Below are positions 17,502 through 27,130 of a stretch of 64,000 nucleotides of DNA, one piece after another. The notes under the pieces are model-generated. The model did no database searches. It was not told where the DNA came from and saw nothing but the letters and a program-made list of their open reading frames with translations. This DNA comes from Mycolicibacterium sp. (GTDB lineage: Bacteria; Actinomycetota; Actinomycetes; Mycobacteriales; Mycobacteriaceae): assembly GCF_016462545.1 (NCBI RefSeq), contig NZ_JAEMTA010000009.1, positions 1 to 64,000 of the forward strand, given 5' to 3'. A program made the position numbers and the translations under genes. Positions within the stretch are counted from its first letter, which is position 1, and the number at the start of each line of letters is the position of its first letter.

Positions 17502-19468
17502 GGGGTGTCTCCTTCGAGGTTGTCGATGCGGGCGAGTAACGCGCCGACGTCGACCTGCTGGCCGGCCGTCACGTTGAGTTCTGCGAGTACTCCGCCGGTC
17601 GGGGCGGTGATGGTGTGCTCCATCTTCATGGCCTCCAGCCAGATCAGGGCCTGGCCTGCCGCGACGCGGTCGCCGACGGCCGCGGCGATCTTGGTGACCG
17701 AGCCGGGCATCGGTGCGAGCAGCGAGCCGTGCGCGACGTCGGAGTCCGGATCGGGGAAGCGCGGCTGAGCCGTCAGCCGGACGGGTCCGAGCGCAGAGTC
17801 GACGAAGACCTCGGCCGCGTACCGCGCGACGTCGAATGGAAGCTCCACGCCCGCGTTGGTCAACACCACCCGGGTAGGTGTCGACGACACCAGGGTCACC
17901 GTGGCGTCGCCGTCCAGTTCGAGGCCGCCGCGGCCCAGCCGGTACCGCACCTCGTGCTCGTCGCCTGCGACGTCTACGTAGCGCTTGGTCTGGAAACCGG
18001 AGGCCAGATTGCGCCAGCCGCTCGGCAGCCCCGGGAGTGCCGTTGCGGCGCTGCGATTCTCGGCAGCGTCGGCGAGTGCGGCGGCCACGGCGGACAGCGC
18101 GGGTGCCGACCGGTCTGCCAGCGGCGCCGCCAACTCGGCCAGACCGTGGGTGTCGAAGAACGCGGTGTCCGTCGCACCGTCGAGGAACGCCCGATGGCGA
18201 AGGACGTTCACCAGCAGGTCGCGGTTGGTGCGGATGCCATGGAGTCGGGTGCGGGCCAGTGCGTCGGCGAGGACGGCAGCGGCTCGGCTACGAGTCGGTG
18301 CGAAGGAGATGACCTTGGCCAACATGGGGTCGTAGAACACCGACACCGCGGACCCGCTCACCACGCCGGAGTCCACGCGCACGCCGGTGCGGCCGAGTCG
18401 TTCGAACTCGGTCAGCGCCGCGGGCACCTCGAAGCGATGGATCGGCCCGGCCTGCGGCTGCCAACCCTTCGCCGGATCTTCCGCGTACACGCGGGCTTCG
18501 ATCGAATGCCCCTCGGTGGCAGGCGCTTCGGGATCGAGCCGTCCGCCGTCGGCGACCAGCAGCTGGAGTTCGACGAGGTCGAGGCCGGTGGTCTCCTCGG
18601 TGACGGGGTGCTCGACCTGCAGTCTGGTGTTCATCTCGAGGAAGAAGAAGTCACCGGAGTCGTCCGCCATGAACTCGACCGTGCCCGCGCCGGTGTATGC
18701 GATCGCCTCGGCGGCCAGCCTCGCGGCGTGAAACAGCTTGGCGCGCATGCCGGGGATACGCTCGACGAGGGGCGACGGGGCCTCCTCGATGATCTTCTGG
18801 TGGCGGCGCTGGATCGAGCACTCGCGCTCTCCGACCGCCCACACCGTGCCGTGCGCGTCGGCCATCACCTGCACTTCGACGTGGTGACCGGTGGCTAGGT
18901 AGCGCTCGCAGAAGACGGTCGGATCACCGAAGGCCGACTGTGCTTCCCGGCGGGCAGCCTCGGCCTCCCTGGGCAGCTCGGCGAGGTCGCGGACGACGCG
19001 CATGCCGCGCCCACCGCCACCGGCCGACGCCTTGATCAGCACCGGTAGCTGATCGGCGGTCACCGTCTCGGGGTGGAGCTCCTCGAGCACCGGCACACCT
19101 GCCGCGGCCATCATCTTCTTGGCCTCGATCTTGCTCCCCATCGCCTGCACCGCAGCGACCGGCGGGCCGATCCACGTCAAGCCGGCGTCCTGCACCGCGG
19201 CCGCGAATTCGGCGTTCTCCGAGAGGAATCCGTAGCCCGGGTGGATGGCGTCGGCACCTGCGGCCCGAGCGGCGGCGATCAGTTGCGTGGCGTCGAGATA
19301 GCCGTTGCGGCCGTCCAGGCGCACCCGGACGTCCGCCTCGGCGACGTGAGGTGACTGCGCGTCGGGGTCGGTGTAGACGGCGGCCGTGCCGATGCCGAGG
19401 CGGCGGCACGTCGCGAACACGCGCCGGGCAATCTCCCCGCGGTTGGCGACCAGGACTCGCGTGATCAT
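17498..19468 (-). CDS. accA2: Acyl-CoA carboxylase alpha subunit, biotin carboxylase + BCCP (Rv0973c)
   Basis: A 656-residue biotin-dependent carboxylase subunit. Residues 1-450 form the biotin carboxylase half (LVANRGEIARRVFATCR, ATP-grasp lid KASAGGGGRGM, ERECSIQRRHQK, EMNTRLQVEHPVTE), and the C-terminal 75 residues form the biotinyl domain with EAMKMEH (Lys615 is the biotinylation site). With AccD2 it should carboxylate an acyl-CoA such as 3-methylcrotonyl- or geranyl-CoA. The ATG at 19468 gives the family N-terminus; a longer frame upstream lacks family character. A 100-base gap separates it from accD2, the only real gap inside the operon. Confidence 0.94.
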   Translation of the reverse strand: MITRVLVANRGEIARRVFATCRRLGIGTAAVYTDPDAQSPHVAEADVRVRLDGRNGYLDATQLIAAARAAGADAIHPGYGFLSENAEFAAAVQDAGLTWIGPPVAAVQAMGSKIEAKKMMAAAGVPVLEELHPETVTADQLPVLIKASAGGGGRGMRVVRDLAELPREAEAARREAQSAFGDPTVFCERYLATGHHVEVQVMADAHGTVWAVGERECSIQRRHQKIIEEAPSPLVERIPGMRAKLFHAARLAAEAIAYTGAGTVEFMADDSGDFFFLEMNTRLQVEHPVTEETTGLDLVELQLLVADGGRLDPEAPATEGHSIEARVYAEDPAKGWQPQAGPIHRFEVPAALTEFERLGRTGVRVDSGVVSGSAVSVFYDPMLAKVISFAPTRSRAAAVLADALARTRLHGIRTNRDLLVNVLRHRAFLDGATDTAFFDTHGLAELAAPLADRSAPALSAVAAALADAAENRSAATALPGLPSGWRNLASGFQTKRYVDVAGDEHEVRYRLGRGGLELDGDATVTLVSSTPTRVVLTNAGVELPFDVARYAAEVFVDSALGPVRLTAQPRFPDPDSDVAHGSLLAPMPGSVTKIAAAVGDRVAAGQALIWLEAMKMEHTITAPTGGVLAELNVTAGQQVDVGALLARIDNLEGDTP

Positions 19469-19568
19469 CGCGTCTCTCTTCTCACGATTCGTGCACGCTG
19501 GGTTGCGCTGACCGCAACGGTGGGTGCACAAATCGCGGGGGTGGGGGCGTGGGGGGACATGGGAGCGC

Positions 19569-21164
19569 TCACATCCGGAAGACGCCGAAGTTCGACGTCC
19601 CCTCGATCGGTCCGCTGGCGATGGCGGACAGGCACATTCCGAGCACCGTGCGGGTGTCGCGGGGGTCGATGACACCGTCGTCGAACATCCTGCCGGACAG
19701 GAACATCGGAAGGGACTCGGCCTCGATCTGGGCTTCGATGGCGGCGCGCAGGGCGGCATCGGCGTCCTCGTCCACCTGCTGACCCCTGGCCTCGGCGGCA
19801 GCGCGGCTGACGATGGAGATGACGCCCGCCAACTGGGTGCCGCCCATCACCGCGGACTTCGCGCTGGGCCAGGCGAACAGGAAGCGCGGGTCGTACGCTC
19901 GCCCGCACATGCCGTAGTGGCCCGCTCCGTAGGACGCCCCGAGTAGCAGCGAGATGTGCGGCACCGTCGAGTTGGAGACGGCATTGATCATCATCGAACC
20001 GTGCTTGATCATGCCCCCCTCCTCGTATGCCTTGCCGACCATGTAGCCGGTCGTGTTGTGCAGGAACAACAGTGGCGTGTTCGACCTATTGGCGAGCTGG
20101 ATGAACTGGGTGGCCTTCTGGGACTCCTCGCTGAACAGCACACCGCGTGCGTTGGCGAGTATCCCGATCTGGTAGCCGTGCAGCGTGGCCCAACCGGTCA
20201 CCAGCGACCCGCCGTAGAGCGGTTTGAACTCGTCGAATCGCGAGCCGTCGACGATGCGGGCGATCACGTCGCGCGGGTCGAACGGCACCCGCAGGTCGGC
20301 GGGAACGATGCCGATCAACTCGTCGGCATCGAAGAGCGGTTCGGCCACCGGGCCTGGCGCGGGTCCGACTTTCCGCCAATTGAGGCGGGCCACGATGCGA
20401 CGGCCGATGCGGATGGCGTCCAATTCGTCGGCGGCGAGATAATCGGCCAGACCCGATGTGCGGGCGTGCATTTCGGCCCCGCCCAGCGATTCGTCGTCGG
20501 ATTCCTCACCGGTGGCCATCTTGACCAGCGGCGGTCCGGCGAGGAACACCTTCGAGCGCTCCCTGATCATCACGACGTGGTCGGACATGCCGGGCACGTA
20601 GGCACCGCCCGCGGTGGAGTTGCCGAACACGAGCGCGACCGTGGGGATGCCCGCAGCCGACAGCCGGGTCAGGTCGCGGAACATCTGGCCGCCGGGGATG
20701 AACACCTCCTTCTGCGTCGGCAGATCCGCGCCGCCCGATTCGACCAGCGATATCACCGGTAGCCGGTTCTCGCGGGCAATCTGATTGGCGCGCAAGATCT
20801 TGCGCAGTGTCCACGGATTGCTGGTGCCGCCCTTGACGGTGGGGTCATTCGCCACGATCAGGCACTCGACGCCCTCGACGACGCCGATACCCGTCACCAC
20901 ACTGGCCCCGACGTGAAAGTCGCTGCCCCATGCGGCGAGTGGGCTCAGTTCCAGGAACGGTGAATCCGGATCGACCAGGAACTCGATGCGCTCTCGCGGC
21001 GTCAGCTTGCCGCGGGCGTGATGACGCTCGACGGATGTGGCGCTGCCGCCCGCCATCGCCCTGGCGTGCTCGGCGTCGAGTTCGGCCAGCTTGGCGGTCA
21101 TGGCCTCGGCGGCAGCGGCGAACGCGGGGGACCTGGTGTCGATCGTCGACGCGAGTGGGCTCAC
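19569..21164 (-). CDS. accD2: Acyl-CoA carboxylase beta (carboxyltransferase) subunit (Rv0974c)
   Basis: A 531-residue carboxyltransferase of the crotonase superfamily. The N-lobe shows RHHARGKLTPRERIE, LVESGGADLP and the oxyanion glycine pair in NSTAGGAYVPGMSD; the C-lobe shows LHNTTGYMVGKAYEEGG and GASYGAGHYGMCGRAYDP. These are the features of methylcrotonyl/geranyl-CoA-type carboxyltransferases. I chose the GTG at 21164 because it forms a GTGA overlap with the fadE13 stop and gives the family length; the open frame continues upstream into fadE13 without meaning. The final codon before the stop is ATG. Confidence 0.94.
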   Translation of the reverse strand: MSPLASTIDTRSPAFAAAAEAMTAKLAELDAEHARAMAGGSATSVERHHARGKLTPRERIEFLVDPDSPFLELSPLAAWGSDFHVGASVVTGIGVVEGVECLIVANDPTVKGGTSNPWTLRKILRANQIARENRLPVISLVESGGADLPTQKEVFIPGGQMFRDLTRLSAAGIPTVALVFGNSTAGGAYVPGMSDHVVMIRERSKVFLAGPPLVKMATGEESDDESLGGAEMHARTSGLADYLAADELDAIRIGRRIVARLNWRKVGPAPGPVAEPLFDADELIGIVPADLRVPFDPRDVIARIVDGSRFDEFKPLYGGSLVTGWATLHGYQIGILANARGVLFSEESQKATQFIQLANRSNTPLLFLHNTTGYMVGKAYEEGGMIKHGSMMINAVSNSTVPHISLLLGASYGAGHYGMCGRAYDPRFLFAWPSAKSAVMGGTQLAGVISIVSRAAAEARGQQVDEDADAALRAAIEAQIEAESLPMFLSGRMFDDGVIDPRDTRTVLGMCLSAIASGPIEGTSNFGVFRM

Positions 21165-22309
21165 GACTGGTATCCAAGTGTCTTGGCGGCCAGGCCGGTG
21201 AGGATTTCGGTGGTTCCGCCGCCGATGCCCAGGATGCGCATGTCGCGGTACTGACGCTCGATCTCGGATTCGGCCATGTAGCCCATGCCGCCGAACAGCT
21301 GGACCGCCGCGTTCGCCACCCACTCGCCCGACTCGACGGCCGTGTTCTTGGCGAAGCAGACCTCGGTGATCAGGTTGGTGTCGCCGTCGAGTTGCCGCTC
21401 GACCAGGGCCCGGGTGTACACCCGCGCGACGTCGACCCGCCGCGCCATCTCGGCGAGCGTGTTCTGCACTGCCTGGCGCGAGATGAGTGGTCTCCCAAAG
21501 GTCTCCCGGTTGCGGCACCAGTCGACGGTCAGATCCAGGCAGCGCTGGGCACTGGAGTACGCCTGCGCGGCCAACCCGACGCGTTCGGACACGAAGGCCC
21601 CCGCGATCTGCAGGAAGCCGGTGTTCTCGGCACCGATCAGATTGGCGACCGGCACCCGCACGTCGGTGTAGGACAGTTCGGCGGTGTCCGATGAGCGCCA
21701 ACCCATCTTCTCGAGCTTGCGGCTGACCTCGAAGCCCGGCGTGCCCTTGTCGACGACGATCAGCGACACCCCGCCGGCCCCCGGCCCGCCGGTGCGCGCG
21801 GCCGTCACCACGTAGTCCGCCCGCACCCCGGAGGTGATGTAGGTCTTGGCGCCGTTGATGACGTAGTCGTCGCCGTCTCGGACAGCCCTGGTGGTCAAGT
21901 GCCCCACATCGGACCCGCCGCCGGGTTCGGTGATCGCCAGCGAGCCGATCTTCTCTCCTCGCAACGTTGGTCGCACGTACGTCTCGATCAGTCGTTCGTC
22001 GCCCGAGGCGATCATGTGGGGCACTGCGATGCCGCACGTGAACAGCGACGCGAACACCCCTCCTGGCGCACCCGACTGGTGCATCTCCTCGCAGATGACG
22101 ACGGCATCGGCCCCGTCGCCCCCACCGCCACCGACGGATTCGGGCAGGCTCGCGCCGAGCAGCCCCGCTTCGCCCGCCTTGAGGTGAAGCTCGCGGGGGA
22201 TGTCGCCGGTGTGCTCCCACTCGTCGACGTGGGGAAGGATCTCGCGTTCGGCGAAGGTGCGCACCGTCTTTCGGAGCTGTTCGCGTTCGGGGGTGGTCCA
22301 GACATTCAT
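21161..22309 (-). CDS. fadE13: Acyl-CoA dehydrogenase (Rv0975c)
   Basis: A 382-residue acyl-CoA dehydrogenase. Recognisable parts are LAITEPGGGSDVGHL and YVINGAKTYITSG around the flavin, the catalytic-region helix, and the C-terminal QLFGGMGYMAESEIERQYRD and IGGGTTEI, which is the typical end of citronellyl/isovaleryl-type dehydrogenases. It overlaps both neighbours by four bases. With AccA2/AccD2, EchA7 and the AtuA-like protein it suggests the leucine or acyclic-terpene type of acyl-CoA degradation, in which dehydrogenation precedes carboxylation. Confidence 0.93.
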   Translation of the reverse strand: MNVWTTPEREQLRKTVRTFAEREILPHVDEWEHTGDIPRELHLKAGEAGLLGASLPESVGGGGGDGADAVVICEEMHQSGAPGGVFASLFTCGIAVPHMIASGDERLIETYVRPTLRGEKIGSLAITEPGGGSDVGHLTTRAVRDGDDYVINGAKTYITSGVRADYVVTAARTGGPGAGGVSLIVVDKGTPGFEVSRKLEKMGWRSSDTAELSYTDVRVPVANLIGAENTGFLQIAGAFVSERVGLAAQAYSSAQRCLDLTVDWCRNRETFGRPLISRQAVQNTLAEMARRVDVARVYTRALVERQLDGDTNLITEVCFAKNTAVESGEWVANAAVQLFGGMGYMAESEIERQYRDMRILGIGGGTTEILTGLAAKTLGYQS

Positions 22310-24000
22310 GACAACAGTTCCTCCGGGATGTCGACGTAACGGGAGCGCAGCCATTCGCCCAGCCCCTTGGCCTGGGGGTCGAAGCGGGCCTGATGCGCTA
22401 CCCCCTTGCCGAGGATGCCCTCGATGACGAAGTTGACGGCGCGGAGATTCGGTAGCAGGTAACGGCTCACGTGGAGATCCTTCGTCTCCGGCAGCAATTC
22501 ACGCAGCGCCTCGGTGGACAGGGCATGGGCCAACCAGCGCCACTGCTCGTCGGTGCGCACCCACACTCCGACGTTGGCGTCGCCGCCCTTGTCACCGCTG
22601 CGGGCGCCGGCTATCAGCCCCAGCGGAACCCGTCGGGTCCTGTCCGCGGGGAGGGGCTCCGGCAGTGCGCACGGCTCGACGGGTGCCAGCACCATGGTCT
22701 CGGTGGCGACGGGTATCGCGGTGCGGGTGCCGTCGGCGTGCACCGCGACGTGTGCCACGTCGGCGGCGTCGACGTAGCCGGGGGTGAACTCGCCGTACAC
22801 CTGCCCTTCGCCGGGCGGAGCCGTGGTGGTGAAGCCGGGGTAGCTCGCCAGCGCCAATTCGACTGCCGCCGAGGAGAAGTGGCGGCCGACGTTCTTCGGG
22901 TCGGGATCGCGGACCACGCAGCGCAGCAGGGCGCTCGCGGTCTCCTCGGTGTCGGCGTCGGGATGGTCGGTACGCGCGAGCGTCCACTCCAGCTCGGCGG
23001 GCTTCACCGTCAGGCCGGCCTCCAGCTGGCGTCGGACGAGGTCGGCCTTGGCCTCGATGTCCAGCCCGGTCAGCACGAACGTCATGGCGTTGCGGAAACC
23101 GCCGACGGAATTCAGCGACACCTTGAGCGTCGGCGGTGGCGCCTCGCCCCGCACGTCTGCGATCCGCACACGGTCGGGCCCGTCGCCGCTCAGCGTGAGG
23201 CTATCCACCCGCAGCGTGACGTCGGGGTTCGCGTAGCGCTCGCCGCCGATCTCGTAGAGCAGCTGAGCGGTGACGGTGTCGACGCTGACCAGGCCGCCGG
23301 TTCCAGCATGCTTGGTGATCACCGACGATCCGTCGGCCTCGATCTCGGCGATCGGGAAGCCGGGATGGGCGAGGTCGGGAACCCGGGTGAAGAACGCGAA
23401 GTTGCCGCCCGTGGCCTGGGTGCCGCACTCGATGACGTGGCCCGCGGCGACGGCGCCCGCGAGCGCGTCGTAGTCGGTTCTGCTCCAGCCGAAGTGGGCC
23501 GCCGCGGGTCCGACGATCACCGACGCGTCGGTGACCCGGCCGGTCACCACCACGTGCGCACCTGCGTTGAGACAGTCGACGATGCCCCAGGCGCCGAGGT
23601 AGGCGTTGGCGGCGAGCGGGGCGCCGAAGCCGAGCTCGTCGGCGCGTGCGATCAGATCATCACCCTCGACGTGAGCGACGTTGACGTCGAGTCCGAGCCG
23701 CTCGGCCAGCGCGCGCACGGCGGCTGCCAGGCCGGCGGGATTGAGGCCGCCCGCATTGGCGACGATCTTGACGCCACGGTCCAGTGCGGTCCCGAGGGAC
23801 TCCTCGAGCTGGGTGAGGAAGGTCTTCGCGTAGCCACGCTCCGGCGACTTGGCCCGGTCGCGGGCGAGGATGAGCATGGTCAGTTCGGCCAGGTAGTCAC
23901 CAGTGACGAAGTCGAGCTCGCCCCCGGTCACCATCTCCCGCATCGCGGCGTGCCGGTCCCCGTAGAACCCCGAACAGTTGCCGATCCGAACTGGGTTCAC
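22306..24000 (-). CDS. AtuA-like acyclic terpene utilisation family protein (DUF1446, Rv0976c)
   Basis: A 564-residue protein and first gene of the acyl-CoA operon. The N-terminal 430 residues match the DUF1446/AtuA type (RIGNCSGFYGDRHAA, GDYLAELTM, ANAGGLNPAGLA, VTGRVTDASVIVGPAAAHFGW). The last 110 residues form a second small domain (GLIAGARSGDKGGDANVGV) that is a separate protein in some Pseudomonas atu loci. AtuA is required for citronellol/geraniol use but its reaction is unknown. Start ATG at 24000. Presence here strengthens an isoprenoid or branched-chain assignment for the whole operon. Confidence 0.85.
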   Translation of the reverse strand: MNPVRIGNCSGFYGDRHAAMREMVTGGELDFVTGDYLAELTMLILARDRAKSPERGYAKTFLTQLEESLGTALDRGVKIVANAGGLNPAGLAAAVRALAERLGLDVNVAHVEGDDLIARADELGFGAPLAANAYLGAWGIVDCLNAGAHVVVTGRVTDASVIVGPAAAHFGWSRTDYDALAGAVAAGHVIECGTQATGGNFAFFTRVPDLAHPGFPIAEIEADGSSVITKHAGTGGLVSVDTVTAQLLYEIGGERYANPDVTLRVDSLTLSGDGPDRVRIADVRGEAPPPTLKVSLNSVGGFRNAMTFVLTGLDIEAKADLVRRQLEAGLTVKPAELEWTLARTDHPDADTEETASALLRCVVRDPDPKNVGRHFSSAAVELALASYPGFTTTAPPGEGQVYGEFTPGYVDAADVAHVAVHADGTRTAIPVATETMVLAPVEPCALPEPLPADRTRRVPLGLIAGARSGDKGGDANVGVWVRTDEQWRWLAHALSTEALRELLPETKDLHVSRYLLPNLRAVNFVIEGILGKGVAHQARFDPQAKGLGEWLRSRYVDIPEELLS

Positions 24001-24032
24001 TGCACTCCCATCATCATCGACGGCTCAACCAA

Positions 24033-24067
24033 CCGGTAGGCCGGTACGTTAGTCGTTACCACCGGTA
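24033..24067 (-). promoter_or_regulatory. CCGGTA-repeat region upstream of the acyl-CoA operon
   Basis: The hexamer CCGGTA occurs at 24033, 24041 and 24062, with GTACGTTAGTCGTTACC between the second and third copies. This lies 33-67 bases upstream of the first gene of the operon and could be an operator, but no known consensus fits and the symmetry is imperfect. Confidence 0.3.
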
Positions 24068-24148
24068 CCGCGTCAAGGGGGCGGCCATGCCGACCGCATT
24101 GCGGCCGAAGAGGCCCAGGCCAGCGCATCTGCGACCTATAGTTCGCAG

Positions 24149-24505
24149 ATGATCGCGCTGAGCACCGTCCGTGCCGTACTCGCCGGAGGAGCGCTCCTGA
24201 GTGCGCTCGCCTTCGGCGGCGTTGCGCCAGCGTCTGCGGCGTCGACGGGCATGGCCGCCGAGTTCCCGGTCGGGGCGTGCATCGACTATCGCAACGACCA
24301 CCTGGCACTGGACGGCAACGACCTGCGGTACGTCACCGTCGTATCGTGCTCCGATCCCGGCCGTGATTACCGGGTCACCGCGCAGGTCGCGCACGCTCCT
24401 CAGTGCGACGCGACGACCAGTCGGATCTACACCACCCGCGACCTCGTCGTGCTGTGCGTCGTGCAGGACGCCCCCGCGTCTGCCCCGCCCGTTTTTGGAG
24501 GCTGA
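24149..24505 (+). CDS. Small secreted protein of unknown function
   Basis: A 118-residue protein. It begins with a classic Sec signal peptide (basic-poor n-region, hydrophobic core AVLAGGALLSALAFGGVA and cleavage near ASA-AS at residues 28-32). The mature part is about 87 residues with four cysteines (ACIDY, VSCSD, PQCDA, VLCVV), which suggests two disulfides in the periplasm. I do not recognise the fold with certainty; it resembles small mycobacterial exported proteins of the LppU/septum-formation type. It is divergent from the acyl-CoA operon and precedes rpmF. Confidence 0.7.
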   Translation: MIALSTVRAVLAGGALLSALAFGGVAPASAASTGMAAEFPVGACIDYRNDHLALDGNDLRYVTVVSCSDPGRDYRVTAQVAHAPQCDATTSRIYTTRDLVVLCVVQDAPASAPPVFGG

Positions 24506-24607
24506 GCAGCACAGCGGCTATCCTGGTGAGCAATTGCCGACGCCCCGGAAGACCCGGGTGTGCGCGGCTGCCCGAAATGCACGAACCTCAAGAGGAGAAG
24601 CTCCACC

Positions 24608-24781
24608 ATGGCTGTGCCCAAGCGGAGAATGTCGCGCTCGAACACCCGTAGCCGCCGCGCGCAGTGGAAGACCGAGGCCACCGGCCTGGTCAACGTCAAC
24701 GTCGCAGGTCAGCAGCACAAGGTGCCGCGTCGCCTGCTGAAGGCCGCACGTCTCGGCCTGATCGACCTCGACCGCCGCTGA
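24608..24781 (+). CDS. rpmF: 50S ribosomal protein L32, cysteine-free type
   Basis: A 57-residue L32 with the family N-terminus [17 protein letters not shown] and the mycobacterial C-terminus [19 protein letters not shown]. The zinc-ribbon cysteines found in many L32 proteins are absent, so this form does not bind zinc. AAGAGGAG lies 10-17 bases upstream of the ATG. The position before mprA matches Rv0979A. The 100-base leader contains a small CCCGG/CCGGG stem, of unknown meaning. Confidence 0.95.
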   Translation: MAVPKRRMSRSNTRSRRAQWKTEATGLVNVNVAGQQHKVPRRLLKAARLGLIDLDRR

Positions 24782-24842
24782 CACATCCGGGCAACCGGCG
24801 GGGGGAGCGCGGCGAGCGGGGAATCGACCCGGCGGCGGCGCG

Positions 24843-24861
24843 CCTCTCAGGCCTGTCTCAG
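24843..24861 (+). promoter_or_regulatory. Candidate MprA box upstream of mprA
   Basis: Two 8-base direct repeats, CCTCTCAG and TGTCTCAG, separated by 3 bases make a 19-base element, 16 bp upstream of the mprA GTG. M. tuberculosis MprA is known to bind 19-bp sites built of two loosely conserved 8-bp direct repeats, including its own promoter. Assignment by architecture, not by test. Confidence 0.6.
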
Positions 24862-24877
24862 TTGATGGGTTGAAACT

Positions 24878-25570
24878 GTGGCTGTGCGCATACTCGTGGT
24901 TGACGATGATCGCGCTGTGCGCGAATCCCTGCGCCGGTCACTCGCCTTCAATGGCTATACGGTCGATCTGGCTCAGGACGGGCTCGAAGCCCTTGAGATG
25001 ATCACCAGCGACCGGCCCGACGCCCTGGTGCTCGACGTGATGATGCCCAGGCTCGACGGGCTCGAGGTATGCCGCCAACTTCGCAGCACGGGTGACGACC
25101 TGCCGATCCTCGTGCTCACCGCTCGCGACTCGGTGTCCGAACGGGTGGCCGGCCTCGACGCCGGCGCCGATGACTACCTGCCGAAACCCTTCGCCCTCGA
25201 AGAACTCCTGGCGCGGATGCGGGCCCTGCTGCGGCGCCGGGTCCTTCCCGATGATCACGACTCGGCAGCCATGACGTTCTCCGATCTCAGCCTCGACCCG
25301 GTGACGCGGGAGGTCACCCGTGGCGAGCGCCAGATCAGCCTGACCCGTACCGAGTTCTCCCTGTTGGAGATGTTGATCGCCAACCCGCGCCGCGTGCTGA
25401 CCCGCAGTCGCATCCTCGAGGAGGTGTGGGGGTTCGACTTCCCGACCTCCGGCAACGCCCTCGAGGTGTACGTCGGATATCTGCGCCGCAAGACGGAAGC
25501 GGAAGGGGAGCAACGACTCATCCACACCGTGCGCGGCGTCGGCTACGTGCTGCGTGAGACTCCGCCCTGA
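24878..25570 (+). CDS. mprA: Response regulator MprA, OmpR/PhoB family
   Basis: A 230-residue two-component response regulator. The receiver domain shows the acidic pair VVDDD, the phospho-acceptor Asp53 in [12 protein letters not shown], the LTARDS switch and the lysine in LPKPF. The C-terminal winged helix carries [12 protein letters not shown] and [11 protein letters not shown]. MprA controls envelope-stress genes including sigE, sigB and pepD in M. tuberculosis. Start is GTG at 24878. Its stop shares one base with the mprB ATG (TGATG). A candidate self-binding box is just upstream. Confidence 0.97.
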   Translation: MAVRILVVDDDRAVRESLRRSLAFNGYTVDLAQDGLEALEMITSDRPDALVLDVMMPRLDGLEVCRQLRSTGDDLPILVLTARDSVSERVAGLDAGADDYLPKPFALEELLARMRALLRRRVLPDDHDSAAMTFSDLSLDPVTREVTRGERQISLTRTEFSLLEMLIANPRRVLTRSRILEEVWGFDFPTSGNALEVYVGYLRRKTEAEGEQRLIHTVRGVGYVLRETPP

Positions 25571-27087
25571 TGGGTTCGACGAAGTCGCCGTTCTGGTGGC
25601 GTTCGCGCGAGCGACGTGCGGCCGACGTTGCGCATGGCGTGCACCGTGCTAGTTCGGTGTCGCTGCGCTGGCGGGTGATGCTGCTCGCGATGTCGATGGT
25701 GGCGATGGTCGTCGTCCTGATGGGTCTCGCCGTCTATGCAGTGGTGTCGCGCGCCCTCTACGACGACATGGACAACCAACTGCAGATCCGAGCCCGCCTG
25801 CTCATCGAGAGTGGTCTGCTGGCGGTCGACCCTGGTAAGGCGATCGAAGGCACGGCGTACTCCGACGTCAATGCGATGTTCGTCATGCCGGGCCGGTCCA
25901 TCTACACGGCCAACCAGGAGGGCGAGACCCTCCCGCTTGGTGGCCCGGAGAAGGACGTCATCCAGGGTGGCTTGCGAATGTCGTTGCGCACCGTCAACTT
26001 TCAACGGGTTCTGGCAGTCCACCTGCCCAGCGGCGATTCCCTGCTGATCTCGAAGAGCCTCGGTCCCACCGCGCAGGTGATCAAACGGTTGGGCACCATC
26101 CTGCTCATCGTCGGTGGTCTCGGCATGGCCGTCGCGGCCATCGCGGGTGGCACCGTCGCCAGGACGGGCCTGCGGCCCGTGGCCCGGTTGACCGACGCGG
26201 CGGAGCGGGTCGCCAGAACCGACGACCTGCGACCGATACCCGTGCACGGCAGTGATGAACTCGCACGACTCACCGAAGCGTTCAACATGATGCTGCGAGC
26301 TCTCACCGAGTCGCGGGAACGTCAGACCCGGCTCGTCACCGATGCCGGCCACGAACTGCGCACGCCACTGACGTCGTTGCGCACCAACGTCGAACTCCTG
26401 ATGGCGTCGATGGCGCCGGGCGCACCGAGCATCCCCGAGGAGGAGATGGCCGGGCTGCGCACGGACGTGATCGCACAGATCGAGGAACTGTCCACGCTGG
26501 TTGGCGATCTGGTGGACCTCACCAGGGACGACGCCGGAGTGACGATTCACGAACCCGTCGACCTGTCCGACGTCGTGTACCGCAGCCTCGAGCGAGTTCG
26601 CCGACGCCGCAACGACATCGAGTTCGAGGTCCAGACCATCCGCTGGCAGGTCTACGGCGATGACGCGGGCCTGTCGCGGGCGGTGCTGAACCTTCTCGAC
26701 AACGCCGCGAAGTGGAGTCCGCCCAACGGCCGGGTGGTGGTGCGAATGGCGCAGGTCGATCCGATGCAGGCTGAATTGGTGGTATCCGACTTCGGCCAGG
26801 GCATTCCGCCCGCCGAGCGAGATTTGGTGTTCGAGAGGTTCTACCGTTCGACGGCGGCACGGGCGATGACCGGCTCCGGCCTGGGTCTGGCGATCGTCAA
26901 GCAGGTCGTCGTGAAACATGGTGGGGCACTTCGGATTGACGACACCGTGCCGGGGGGTGATCCGCCGGGCACGTCGATCCACCTTGTCCTACCGGGCAGG
27001 TTGCTGCTCGAGAACGGTGACCGCGTGATCGCGACACGCGCAGGCCGTGCGGTGGACGGGGTGCCCGGCAGCGCCGAGAATGGGTGA
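25570..27087 (+). CDS. mprB: Sensor histidine kinase MprB
   Basis: A 505-residue membrane sensor kinase. Helix 1 lies at about residues 35-58 and helix 2 at 178-200, enclosing an extracytoplasmic sensor domain of about 120 residues. A HAMP linker follows (GLRPVARLTDAAERVA), then the dimerisation domain with the phospho-acceptor His261 in DAGHELRTPL, and the ATPase domain with N box LLDNAAKWSP, G1 DFGQGIP, F box FERFYRS and G2 GSGLGLAIV. It phosphorylates MprA in response to envelope stress; in M. tuberculosis the sensor domain interacts with DnaK. Translationally coupled to mprA. Confidence 0.97.
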   Translation: MGSTKSPFWWRSRERRAADVAHGVHRASSVSLRWRVMLLAMSMVAMVVVLMGLAVYAVVSRALYDDMDNQLQIRARLLIESGLLAVDPGKAIEGTAYSDVNAMFVMPGRSIYTANQEGETLPLGGPEKDVIQGGLRMSLRTVNFQRVLAVHLPSGDSLLISKSLGPTAQVIKRLGTILLIVGGLGMAVAAIAGGTVARTGLRPVARLTDAAERVARTDDLRPIPVHGSDELARLTEAFNMMLRALTESRERQTRLVTDAGHELRTPLTSLRTNVELLMASMAPGAPSIPEEEMAGLRTDVIAQIEELSTLVGDLVDLTRDDAGVTIHEPVDLSDVVYRSLERVRRRRNDIEFEVQTIRWQVYGDDAGLSRAVLNLLDNAAKWSPPNGRVVVRMAQVDPMQAELVVSDFGQGIPPAERDLVFERFYRSTAARAMTGSGLGLAIVKQVVVKHGGALRIDDTVPGGDPPGTSIHLVLPGRLLLENGDRVIATRAGRAVDGVPGSAENG

Positions 27088-27130
27088 TCTGGGAGCGACT
27101 CTGCGAGAAGTCTGGGCAAGTCCCGAACGA

